This document shows, in pieces, positions 46,454-53,004 of a DNA stretch of 64,000 nt. Numbering within the stretch: position 1 is the stretch's first letter; every line of letters starts with the position of its first letter. This stretch comes from Pandoraea apista (lineage in GTDB: Bacteria; Pseudomonadota; Gammaproteobacteria; Burkholderiales; Burkholderiaceae). The notes beneath the pieces are model-generated. The model was not told where the DNA came from and searched no databases. It saw only the letters and a program-made list of their open reading frames with translations. Location: positions 3,658,001-3,722,000 of the forward strand of contig NZ_CP013481.2 in the NCBI RefSeq assembly GCF_001465595.2, read 5' to 3'. The translations under genes and the position numbers were made by a program.

Positions 46454-46483
46454 ATCATAGCAGCAGAGACGACCTACAGACAA
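46454..46483 (-). promoter_or_regulatory. Promoter of tRNA-Arg
   Basis: On the minus strand, TTGTCT at 46483-46478 and TATGAT at 46459-46454 are 18 bases apart and directly precede the tRNA. Confidence 0.55.
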
Positions 46484-46520
46484 GAAACGGGTAAGAACTG
46501 ATCGATCCCAGCCCATTGAC

Positions 46521-46669
46521 TATTTGAAGGGCTCCTACTTGCTTGAAGGCATGGACGAACTTGGTCGCTATAAACCAGTGCCAAGATGCTGGAGGTCAAT
46601 GTAGGTGATAAGCTGTCCCTGCCGAAGAAGGAAGGGCTATCCCCCTTATTGACCGCAATAATCGCTTAA
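46521..46669 (+). pseudogene. Decayed 3' fragment of rarA (replication-associated recombination protein A), copy 1
   Basis: The plus strand encodes LLEGMDELGRYKPVPR, then after a one-base deletion LEVNVGDKLSLPKK and a stop. This aligns to the C-terminal end of RarA and to copy 2 at 48.2 kb (LPDGIEEPGWYQPVPRGLEI). No upstream rarA body is present. The base composition is A+T-rich, so the fragment did not come from this chromosome. Confidence 0.6.
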
Positions 46670-46695
46670 TCGTTACTTTGGTGAGGGGGTGAAGC

Positions 46696-47316
46696 ATGAT
46701 AGTTGAGCATGAAGGTGAATTTTCTATTCACGGGCCTTACCAGGCCTTCTATATTCAATCCATGCTCTTCAATACCTCGTCTGCACTTCAAGCATGTCAA
46801 AGAGCTTCCAAATACATTGAAGCCATCTCCGATGGAAAGATTGGGCCTCAAGACAGAAAAGATGAGCTACTGGATTGCTTGCAAAACTTCATCAATCATA
46901 GTGGTGCAGTTGCAAGATACTTCTTCCCCTCGTTTGGTGGCATGAAGAAAGAAAAGAAAGATATCCACCAAAAACGTGCTGCTCACTTGTGTAGGGTTTT
47001 TGAAGTTGATGAAAAGAGCCCTCTTTTTGATAAGCAGCTTCGGAATGCCATAGAGCATTTTGATGAGCGACTAGATCGTTACCTTGAAGAAGGCATTGTT
47101 GGGCAAATTTTTCCAAGCCTCATTCTTGATAAGCCAGAAGAGACAGAAGTTCCACACCATATTTTTAGAGCCTACTATCTTAATGATGGTATCTATCAGG
47201 TTCTAGGTGAGCGGCACCATGTTCAGCCAATCTTGGATGAAATGATAAGAGTCCATGACATGCTGGTTAAGTTTGATGAGAATGGCGGAATGCTTCGTAT
47301 CCAGTCAAAAAATTGA
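46696..47316 (+). CDS. Putative HEPN-motif protein
   Basis: A 206-residue, mostly helical protein of unknown family. The segment LRNAIEHFDERLDRY carries an RNxxxH motif (R-x4-H), which is the catalytic signature of HEPN ribonucleases in toxin-antitoxin, abortive-infection and CRISPR ancillary proteins. A purine-rich GAGGGGGTGAAGC precedes the ATG. It lies in the A+T-rich island next to a decayed copy of its own C-terminus. Assignment to HEPN is by motif only. Confidence 0.6.
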   Translation: MIVEHEGEFSIHGPYQAFYIQSMLFNTSSALQACQRASKYIEAISDGKIGPQDRKDELLDCLQNFINHSGAVARYFFPSFGGMKKEKKDIHQKRAAHLCRVFEVDEKSPLFDKQLRNAIEHFDERLDRYLEEGIVGQIFPSLILDKPEETEVPHHIFRAYYLNDGIYQVLGERHHVQPILDEMIRVHDMLVKFDENGGMLRIQSKN

Positions 47317-47320
47317 GTGA

Positions 47321-47425
47321 GTAGGTGAGCGCTATGAAATTCAGCCTATTGTCGATGAGATAGCTAAAATTCACGATCTCCTGGTGAGGTTTGATGGTGA
47401 TGGTGGCGTTTTCAGGAAAGCATAA
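47321..47425 (+). pseudogene. Duplicated C-terminal remnant of the HEPN-motif gene
   Basis: Directly after the stop of the gene, an open stretch encodes a second, diverged copy of its last 34 residues: GERYEIQPIVDEIAKIHDLL against GERHHVQPILDEMIRVHDML in the full gene. It has no start codon and so is a remnant of a tandem paralogue. Confidence 0.7.
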
Positions 47426-47474
47426 GAGCATCCAATAGGGTGTTTTTTATGCCCAGAAATAATATTGAAAAAAT

Positions 47475-48221
47475 ATGAGTTCGAGAATTTATCTTCTGAT
47501 TAAAGTTTTTGAAAACGAAGAGCATGCAGATGCTTTTTTAAAGAAGGGGGAGATGTTTTGTAGAACCCTTGGGAATTTCAAAAAAATCGAAGATGATGAG
47601 GCGAGGGGGGATGCCTATGAGGGAGTTACTGACTGGCATCAGCCAGATAAAGTTTCTTTAGTTCTCTCATACAAAGATAAGGATGGTGTTGATCGCTCAT
47701 TCCCGCTCAAGGATCTGGCTGGCCCAGTCATTATGCAAAATAGTGGGTATGACCGTCTAAATCTTTACTGCATGTATGCTGTCAAGATTCCAGATTTTGA
47801 AGAATCCTACGAAACTGAAGAAGAGAGGGTTCGTGCGGTCGAGAAAATCAATGCGATGCTTAAGGTGCATAGTACTTTGAGTGACGAGATGATGGTCATG
47901 GGCAAGTTTGCCGTTGTGATCTATAGAGTTGAGGATTTTGTAAGTAAAATTAAACTTGCTGCGCGTGAACAGGGATATGCCAGTTGGAATGGTTCGGTTA
48001 AATATTTTGATCCAGACACGTTCCACGGTAGCTTCAAGGAGCTTGAGTCGGTATTCAGAAAGAGGGATGCTTATTCCTACCAGAATGAGTACCGTTTTGT
48101 CTTTGGCTCGCATGAGCCAGAGGGCGCTAAGGTGATTCGGGTGGGATCACTGGAGGGTATTGCCATTAAAATTCCAACCGTTGAATTTAATGATAAGTTT
48201 GAGATGAAATTGGCGGAATGA
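47475..48221 (+). CDS. Unknown protein, DUF2971-like features
   Basis: A 248-residue protein from the A+T-rich island. The N-terminal [20 protein letters not shown] then [14 protein letters not shown], and the C-terminal [13 protein letters not shown], resemble the beginning and the Glu-x-Glu-Tyr-Arg end of DUF2971 proteins, which often occur in phage-defence islands. This is pattern recall, not a search. Weak A-rich leader ahead of the ATG. It lies between the HEPN-type gene and the second rarA remnant. Confidence 0.6.
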   Translation: MSSRIYLLIKVFENEEHADAFLKKGEMFCRTLGNFKKIEDDEARGDAYEGVTDWHQPDKVSLVLSYKDKDGVDRSFPLKDLAGPVIMQNSGYDRLNLYCMYAVKIPDFEESYETEEERVRAVEKINAMLKVHSTLSDEMMVMGKFAVVIYRVEDFVSKIKLAAREQGYASWNGSVKYFDPDTFHGSFKELESVFRKRDAYSYQNEYRFVFGSHEPEGAKVIRVGSLEGIAIKIPTVEFNDKFEMKLAE

Positions 48222-48484
48222 AAAAAGCACCGAATTGGGTGGGTAATACCCCCGTTCATCTGCGAAATGCTCCAACAAAATTGATGAAGGAACTGGGCTA
48301 CGGTCATCAATACCGATATGCTCATGACGAACCCTAAGCCAATGCTGCTGGGGAGACTCACCTTCCAGACGGCATAGAAGAACCTGGTTGGTATCAACCA
48401 GTTCCGAGAGGTCTTGAGATCAAGATAGGTGAGAAGCTTGCCTTGTTGAAGAAGTGGGATGAAGAGGCTGGCAAGAAACAGTAA
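48218..48484 (+). pseudogene. Decayed 3' fragment of rarA, copy 2
   Basis: One frame encodes [32 protein letters not shown], then an in-frame stop (TAA), then HLPDGIEEPGWYQPVPRGLE and IKIGEKLALLKKW. This is the conserved C-terminal end of the AAA+ protein RarA/MgsA, without the ATPase part. It overlaps the end of the DUF2971-like gene (ATGA). The same end is present a second time at 46.5 kb. Confidence 0.8.
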
Positions 48485-48491
48485 AAATCAT

Positions 48492-48803
48492 ATGAATTTA
48501 ACTGCTGATAAGCCAATTAAGCGGTTCGTCTTTGGACTGCATGAGAATGAAACAGGTCATGAGGTCATTGCTGTAGTCTTCAATGATGAAAGCAATGAGA
48601 AGATTCCTCTGACCGTTGAAAGTCTCTCATGGGCTGCTGGACTGGTGAAGACTCAAGGGGTGAAAGTCAATAGCCTGAATCGTTTGAACTTGGCACATCA
48701 GAAGATTTGGGATGAGCTTCTTCACTCAAAGGAAAGCAAAGAGTTTCTTGATAAATTGGTGGTTCAGGCCAAACAAGAAATTCAGCAAAGGCAGCAACTA
48801 TAA
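48492..48803 (+). CDS. Unrecognised small protein
   Basis: A 103-residue charged protein, MNLTADKPIKRFVFGLHENE at its start. It has Lys/Glu/Gln-rich helical C-terminus (KQEIQQRQQL). No clear ribosome binding site. It lies just after the rarA remnant. Not recognised. Confidence 0.5.
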   Translation: MNLTADKPIKRFVFGLHENETGHEVIAVVFNDESNEKIPLTVESLSWAAGLVKTQGVKVNSLNRLNLAHQKIWDELLHSKESKEFLDKLVVQAKQEIQQRQQL

Positions 48804-48845
48804 TTGACTTTATCCTTGCATTGCATATGTTCTTCTAAAAAGGAG
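48804..48845 (+). promoter_or_regulatory. Promoter/RBS cassette, copy A (no gene attached)
   Basis: TTGACT, a 16-base spacer, TATGTT, then AAAAAGGAG. The same arrangement with the same spacing occurs at 49319-49361, where it drives a gene. Copy A has no start codon at the right distance, so it appears to be a relic. Confidence 0.45.
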
Positions 48846-48896
48846 AGGAAAGATTCAGGAGATCCAAAACCAGTTTGGTGGCCGTAACTTGAGCTA

Positions 48897-48923
48897 TTGA
48901 CCCTAACACTTGTCCAATATAAT
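48897..48923 (+). promoter_or_regulatory. Possible promoter of small membrane protein gene
   Basis: TTGACC and TATAAT are 15 bases apart, about 60 bases before the ATG of the next gene. Spacing is short for sigma-70. Confidence 0.35.
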
Positions 48924-48983
48924 TCCCAGCGAAAGCAAGCTAAAGAAGAACTCAAACAACCTAAAACTAATTCATTAAATGAT

Positions 48984-49259
48984 ATGAGCAATTCAAACGA
49001 AAAATCTCTTTACTTTGACATAGTTCGCACTATCTTTAATCTAGTTTGTTTGGTGCTGTTGAATTTATGTGCTTGGATTGTGGTGGCAGTGTTTATTGGT
49101 GTCTATCTAAAGGAGAAGGTAGGCACATCCACCAATGCTGATTTCAATTGGTCTTTGCAGGCTGCTCTGCTGATCCTTATCCCATTGAACTGGTTCTACT
49201 GGAAAACAAAGGTAAAGGATGGAAAGTGGAAGAACTTGTTCTATCGCACTTGGAAATAG
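48984..49259 (+). CDS. Small membrane protein
   Basis: A 91-residue protein with two hydrophobic segments (IFNLVCLVLLNLCAWIVVAV and ALLILIPLNWFYW) and polar ends. The ATG of MSNSNEKS is the first sensible start. It is part of the A+T-rich island, followed by a terminator. Function unknown. Confidence 0.55.
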   Translation: MSNSNEKSLYFDIVRTIFNLVCLVLLNLCAWIVVAVFIGVYLKEKVGTSTNADFNWSLQAALLILIPLNWFYWKTKVKDGKWKNLFYRTWK

Positions 49260-49281
49260 AGTCCCATTGCCAAACAACATA

Positions 49282-49306
49282 AAAGCACCTTCGGGTGCTT
49301 TTTCTT
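49282..49306 (+). terminator. Rho-independent terminator
   Basis: The stem AAAGCACC / GGTGCTTT has a TTCG loop and is followed by T-rich sequence. Confidence 0.85.
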
Positions 49307-49318
49307 TGCCTGTTATTA

Positions 49319-49361
49319 TTGACTTCTGCTTCTCATTTCGTATGTTGTTCTCAAAAAGGAG
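49319..49361 (+). promoter_or_regulatory. Promoter/RBS cassette, copy B
   Basis: TTGACT, a 16-base spacer, TATGTT, then AAAAAGGAG, nine bases ahead of the ATG at 49370. It is a near copy of cassette A at 48804. Confidence 0.6.
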
Positions 49362-49369
49362 AATGGCAT

Positions 49370-49810
49370 ATGAAGTGGTTACGAAGATTTTTTAACTGGT
49401 TGAAAAGGATTTTTGGAATGAGTGATTTTGAAAAATTTCTCGCTTCATTGGACAAGGTTTTAAAAGAAAATGGAAGCTCTCCAATATCACCAGAAGAAAA
49501 AATAGAACTCGAAATCTCATTTAAAGACTGGATGAGTTTTTTGGATTTTTCTGAGGAATTGGCAGAAATTAGGTTCAACAAATTCTTTTACGATGTTCTA
49601 GAAAAATATTCTTCAATTACAAAAGAGGAAGTTAAAAAACTAAAGAGACAAGGAATGACAGTAGATAAAATTGTTGAAATTTTAAACAAGAGAGATAAAG
49701 ATAAAAAAGAAGAGTCGGAGAAAAAGAAGACTGAAAATAAAATTCAATCCATCAGGACTAAGTCTTTAAGCAATCCTGATTCGGCATCAACACCAAAAAA
49801 TGATTCCTAA
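49370..49810 (+). CDS. Unrecognised charged protein with C-terminal Lys/Glu tail
   Basis: A 146-residue protein starting MKWLRRFFNWLKRIFGMSDF, an amphipathic, basic N-terminal helix, followed by a helical domain and a very charged tail (KRDKDKKEESEKKKTE). AAAAAGGAG precedes the ATG. No family recognised; the basic amphipathic start could associate with membrane. Confidence 0.55.
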   Translation: MKWLRRFFNWLKRIFGMSDFEKFLASLDKVLKENGSSPISPEEKIELEISFKDWMSFLDFSEELAEIRFNKFFYDVLEKYSSITKEEVKKLKRQGMTVDKIVEILNKRDKDKKEESEKKKTENKIQSIRTKSLSNPDSASTPKNDS

Positions 49811-50087
49811 CCATAGCACCTTCGGGGAATCTTTCATGCCTGCTTTTTTGAAGGGCAGAACTCATCCAACCCCTTGGAGGCACCCGTTGTATCCTTTTTG
49901 TGACGCGTACCACAGCCATTGGACGCGAAAATAATCAATAAAAATCAAATGGTTGAGATACGGATTGCGTCCCTTTTAGGGGGCTGTTACATGCGTTTTA
50001 AGCCGTGGAACATATCTGGAACAAAAACCAGGCATTGACGAATTCTCCCTATATAAATCAACAACTTATAGAATTAGGGATGGAACC
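49811..50087. other. Non-coding right end of the A+T-rich island
   Basis: The region has no supported gene. It contains TGGAACAT and TGGAACAAAA repeats like those after the left tRNA half (TTGGAACAATTTTGGAAC at 46.2 kb), which look like the flanks of a tyrosine-recombinase attachment site. Confidence 0.4.
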
Positions 50088-50124
50088 CTCCTAAGCGCTA
50101 GATACAGGTTCGATTCCTGTTTTC
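50088..50124 (+). repeat. 3' half of a tRNA-Arg(CCU)-like gene, likely attachment site remnant
   Basis: The sequence CCTCCTAAGCGCTAG completes the anticodon stem begun at 46.1 kb (AGTGC pairs with GCGCT, one G-U), followed by a T arm ACAGG TTCGATT CCTGT. The acceptor strand that should follow does not pair with the 5' half; there the phage replication gene sequence takes over. Confidence 0.6.
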
Positions 50125-50544
50125 GGAACCATGAGTTCCTGATTCCGGAACCTCATCGTTCCGGTTTTCGGAACTCAAAACAGACAGATCCACGCGAAGG
50201 GACGCATCCCACTTGCTGTACGCCTTGTTAATCGAGAATTCACGGGCGTACCGGCCGGCGCCAACGAGCAAAACGTTCATTTTCACCAGTTCAGCCACGG
50301 CCACCGACGTCTGCGTCTTGCTGATGCCGGCGCGCAGTTGGATTTGCGAGAGTGCCAGCTGGTCAGACGTCTTGTTGAAGCCGTAAGTCTTCCGGATAAG
50401 CACCATCAGCACTTTGTATTCGTTGCGGCCGAACGGAGCCATCGTGATCGCTTCCAGAAGCTCGTTCGCCACACGCGTGTAGCCATGCTCCAACTGGGGC
50501 ACGCGAACCTCCGGAAACGGGATGACTTGGGCGGGCTGAGCCAT
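50098..50544 (-). CDS. Phage replication protein O, N-terminal domain only (truncated)
   Basis: The N-terminal 100 residues match the winged-helix replication O domain: VPQLEHGYTRVANELLEAIT and KVLMVLIRKTYGFNKTSD. The frame then ends in SENRNDEVPESGTHG and NRTCI. Such proteins normally continue well beyond this, so the gene is cut at the junction with the tRNA half, whose antisense supplies the last few codons and the stop. It is probably non-functional for replication. It is the last gene of the leftward phage operon. Confidence 0.8.
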   Translation of the reverse strand: MAQPAQVIPFPEVRVPQLEHGYTRVANELLEAITMAPFGRNEYKVLMVLIRKTYGFNKTSDQLALSQIQLRAGISKTQTSVAVAELVKMNVLLVGAGRYAREFSINKAYSKWDASLRVDLSVLSSENRNDEVPESGTHGSENRNRTCI

Positions 50545-50545
50545 T

Positions 50546-50797
50546 TCAGACCTTGACGCGGTAGAGCGTCACACCGCGACGAACAGACGTCGACTCGACG
50601 TGCCCTGCCGCTTCCAGCGCCTTGATGGACTCGCGCACCGCCGATTCCGACATGCCGCAGTCACGCGCCAGGCGGCTTACCTTCGGGGACGACTCACCAG
50701 TCGACATAACGGCGTGGTGGCTCAGCGCGAGCAGCACGATCTTCTCGGTGTGGCGCAGCTCGACGCCCCACGCTTGATTGACTCGGTGTGAACTCAT
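50546..50797 (-). CDS. Phage winged-helix DNA-binding protein
   Basis: An 83-residue helix-turn-helix protein; KIVLLALSHHAVM, then SRLARDCGMSESAVRESIKAL as recognition helices and a wing VESTSVRRGVTLYRVK. Such proteins lie next to replication genes in Burkholderia phages. It ends one base before the O-like gene's start, in a tight operon. Confidence 0.8.
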   Translation of the reverse strand: MSSHRVNQAWGVELRHTEKIVLLALSHHAVMSTGESSPKVSRLARDCGMSESAVRESIKALEAAGHVESTSVRRGVTLYRVKV

Positions 50798-50808
50798 TCA
50801 GTGGGCTC

Positions 50809-50910
50809 CTAGTCTCGTGAGTTGCCGCGCGGGGCGAGCATAAGCAGCGTGGGGGCAAGAATTGCAGCAATGACCGTCAAGGCGATCCAATCCGAAACAA
50901 GCAGACTCAT
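50809..50910 (-). CDS. Small phage transmembrane protein
   Basis: A 33-residue protein, too short for ordinary ORF calling: MSLLVSDWIALTVIAAILAP then TLLMLAPRGNSRD. It has one membrane span. GAGGTGAACGG precedes the ATG, giving a proper ribosome binding site, and it fills the gap between two operon genes. Confidence 0.6.
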   Translation of the reverse strand: MSLLVSDWIALTVIAAILAPTLLMLAPRGNSRD

Positions 50911-50919
50911 CCGTTCACC

Positions 50920-51111
50920 TCAGTGTTCGCAAGGCATTTCGCCGTTGCTCTGGCGCCGCGCGCCGCACGAAATACAAGTGACAGGCGGTGGCGGCTCGGA
51001 AAGAGAGGGGCCAATCACGTCTCTGCTCTCGGTACCCGCCTCGGTAACCGAACTCGACACGTTCATTGCGTACGGCGCCGGGACTCGCAAGCTGCGCATA
51101 ACCTCTCTCAT
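50920..51111 (-). CDS. Small phage protein with C-terminal CxxC
   Basis: A 63-residue protein ending PPPPVTCISCGARRQ with Cys and His near the end, possibly a zinc knuckle. GAGGCAGGG precedes the ATG. It fits exactly between the CII-like gene and the small membrane protein gene. Confidence 0.55.
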   Translation of the reverse strand: MREVMRSLRVPAPYAMNVSSSVTEAGTESRDVIGPSLSEPPPPVTCISCGARRQSNGEMPCEH

Positions 51112-51118
51112 CCCTGCC

Positions 51119-51427
51119 TCACGCCGCGCGCGGCATAACTTTCACCCGCCGCTCAAATCCGCATTCGCCACCGCCCTCGCGAGCGCACCGACAGCTCACA
51201 CCGGTCTCTGCCATGGAGGCCAAGGCATCGAGATACCGCGGCGTCACCATGACGAATCCAGTCAGCCCAATAACGGCATCCAGCTTGTCGATGGGAATGC
51301 CGTTCTGCCCCGACAGGAAGCGCGAAACTTGCGATGCGTCCCATCCCAGAACCTCCATCGCAGCTTTCCGCTCATCGCCGGAAAGTAGAAGGCGCAAGGC
51401 CCGTTCAATATTTGGCCGTTCAGCCAT
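51119..51427 (-). CDS. Phage CII-like DNA-binding protein
   Basis: A 102-residue protein starting MAERPNIERALRLLLSGDER, with a helix-turn-helix VLGWDASQVSRFLSGQNGIP. It resembles lambda CII family activators of Burkholderia phages. GAGGGAGATTGATC precedes the ATG. It is the first gene of the left-hand replication operon. Confidence 0.78.
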   Translation of the reverse strand: MAERPNIERALRLLLSGDERKAAMEVLGWDASQVSRFLSGQNGIPIDKLDAVIGLTGFVMVTPRYLDALASMAETGVSCRCAREGGGECGFERRVKVMPRAA

Positions 51428-51583
51428 GATCAATCTCCCTCAATACAAGTTGCGTGCTGTTGCACGTCCAACAACCTACGATGCAAGTCATGTAAAACAC
51501 GCCCTGCGAGATAAAGATGAGCACTCACCGTCATGCGAGAATGGTGTTTCCACACAACCAGTTCACTCAATCTAGGAGTGCTC

Positions 51584-51847
51584 ATGACCAAGGAACAACT
51601 CGACGTAATCGTCGGACTTCTCGTCGGAACACAGACAGCGATTGTTACGCTCTCGGACTACCTTTCGAAAACCGGGGTGCTGAACAAAGACGAGCTATCT
51701 GCACACTTCTCAGCCACCGCAGATCTGCTTCCGAACGACCTGCAAAACAGGAATCTCATTGCGATGATTCTTCGCCAGGTTTCTGGAGGGATTGCGTCTG
51801 TACAGGAGAGCAGTCCGGAGGCAGAGATTCGGCAGTTGCTGCACTGA
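51584..51847 (+). CDS. Unrecognised phage protein
   Basis: An 87-residue protein (MTKEQLDVIVGLLVGTQTAI at the start) divergent from the CII-like gene. GGAG precedes the ATG. It is mostly helical; no family recognised. Confidence 0.6.
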   Translation: MTKEQLDVIVGLLVGTQTAIVTLSDYLSKTGVLNKDELSAHFSATADLLPNDLQNRNLIAMILRQVSGGIASVQESSPEAEIRQLLH

Positions 51848-52139
51848 TTGCGGCCAAAACTTCCGACTGGAATCCATTGAGAAGCGGCGCAGGGATTCGC
51901 GTCGCCCTCGATCGCGGAGTAGCTCGAAGGTGTGCCAAAAGCCACGTTACAAAGCTCACTCACCACCTCCGGAAGCGCCACCACCGATTTGTGCCAGATG
52001 AAGCGAGCGAAACAACGATGGACTCGCATCACTCACGACGACGGCATCGGTCGCAAGCCCGCAAGCGACTCCAGCGACTTTGATTTGGCTCCCAACAGGG
52101 AGCGCCCACTCACTCAAATTTTTGATAGGAATAACCACC
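51848..52139. other. No supported gene
   Basis: Open frames on both strands occur, but none has a convincing ribosome binding site or recognisable protein pattern. Confidence 0.4.
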
Positions 52140-52400
52140 TTGGCCCTCTATTTCTTGAGTTACGACCTGCGCAACGCCAGGAATTACCAGCCGCTTTACG
52201 ACGAGTTGGCAAAATTCAATGCAGTGCAAGTTCTCGAGTCGGTATGGACGTTCGCGAGGTACAACACGACCAGTGAGGCGCTGCGCAATCATTTCAAGGG
52301 ATTCATCGACAGCGACGACGGGCTGCTCATCATCAAGGCCAGCTCGTGGGCAGGCACGAAGATCAACGGAACTCCGCCGACACCCACAAGCTGGGACTAA
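52140..52400 (+). CDS. Phage protein of Cas2/VapD-like (SinR-family) type
   Basis: An 86-residue protein, LALYFLSYDLRNARNYQPLY, then DELAKFNAVQVLESVW, read as a beta-alpha-beta ferredoxin-like start similar to Cas2/VapD-type small proteins. GGAATAACCACC precedes a TTG start; no ATG is available. The family is recalled, not searched; the relation to Cas2 is inference. Confidence 0.65.
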   Translation: MALYFLSYDLRNARNYQPLYDELAKFNAVQVLESVWTFARYNTTSEALRNHFKGFIDSDDGLLIIKASSWAGTKINGTPPTPTSWD

Positions 52401-52411
52401 TCGGGCGAGTC

Positions 52412-52480
52412 GAAAACCTGCGCCTTCAGCTGGGTCTGTTGGGAGGCGCCTGAACCGCGCTACCGAAGGCGCAGGTTTTC
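52412..52480. repeat. 16-bp perfect inverted repeat with 37-base loop
   Basis: GAAAACCTGCGCCTTC at 52412-52427 and its exact reverse complement at 52465-52480 flank a G-rich loop. It lies just after the Cas2-like gene and could be a terminator or a structured RNA. Confidence 0.65.
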
Positions 52481-52594
52481 CTACCGAATCCACGCGACAT
52501 ACGCGCCCCAAGGAGTCCAGCCTATGCCGAGCCAGATCCACCACGGGGTTGAAGCGCTGCCACTGCCCTTCCCAGATAAGCGATATGCGAGGCT

Positions 52595-52918
52595 TCATGC
52601 GATATCTCCACCAGCGCCGCCCCCAACACACTCAAGATTTGCGCCCTCGCTGTCTCTTGCAGCGTCGGCGCTCGATCGGTGGCGGGATGTGTCGTTCACA
52701 AGCTCAGGCCAAATCAGTCGCCAGTCGTCGGGGCGCAAGTCCCTACGCGTAACGCGCTCGTTCGACTCGCGCTCGATCGACACGCAGAGCTTTTCCCCGG
52801 CCTGTCTCTGCCCGTACATAACGTTCCTGAGAAACGCATACGTGGTGCCACAGCGCGCCGCGAATTCTTTGCGATCGTCTATGGAATACGGCTTGAGGAA
52901 GTTTTTGAGTTTTTCCAT
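52595..52918 (-). CDS. YdaS/Cro-type phage regulator
   Basis: A 107-residue DNA-binding protein of the YdaS family, MEKLKNFLKPYSIDDRKEFA with AARCGTTYAFLRNVMYGQRQ and the typical VTRRDLRPDDWRLIWPEL. It is divergent from the CI-like repressor, with operators between them, so it fits the Cro position. The tail after residue 75 is rich in Gly/Ala/Ser and weakly conserved. Confidence 0.82.
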   Translation of the reverse strand: MEKLKNFLKPYSIDDRKEFAARCGTTYAFLRNVMYGQRQAGEKLCVSIERESNERVTRRDLRPDDWRLIWPELVNDTSRHRSSADAARDSEGANLECVGGGAGGDIA

Positions 52919-52923
52919 AGAAC

Positions 52924-52952
52924 CAGATTACACCATTCGGTGAAGTACATCA
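52924..52952 (-). promoter_or_regulatory. Promoter of the YdaS/Cro-type gene
   Basis: On the minus strand TTGATG and TAATCT are 17 bases apart, with an operator covering the spacer and -10. Its layout is nearly the same as the rightward promoter at 54.3 kb. Confidence 0.6.
52927..52943. promoter_or_regulatory. CI operator O1
   Basis: TTACACC-ATTC-GGTGAA, matching the consensus TTCACC-N4-GGTGTAA shared by other sites in the region. Confidence 0.65.
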
Positions 52953-52966
52953 ACACCGAACGGTGA
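52951..52966. promoter_or_regulatory. CI operator O2
   Basis: AACACC-GAAC-GGTGAA, same consensus. Confidence 0.6.
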
Positions 52967-52996
52967 ATTCACCAAATGCTTACTCCCATGGTGTAA
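52967..52996. promoter_or_regulatory. Separated CI operator half-sites
   Basis: TTCACC at 52967 and GGTGTAA at 52990 are half-sites with 17 bases between, directly ahead of the cI start. They may be one site each. Confidence 0.4.
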
Positions 52997-53004
52997 TCCG
53001 ACCC

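Noticed and set aside
51658..52032. 124-codon minus-strand frame
   Set aside because: No Shine-Dalgarno sequence and overlaps the supported 51584-51847 gene.
52110..52631. 173-codon minus-strand frame in the phage region
   Set aside because: Antisense of the Cas2-like gene and inverted repeat; Arg/Pro/Val-rich shadow.
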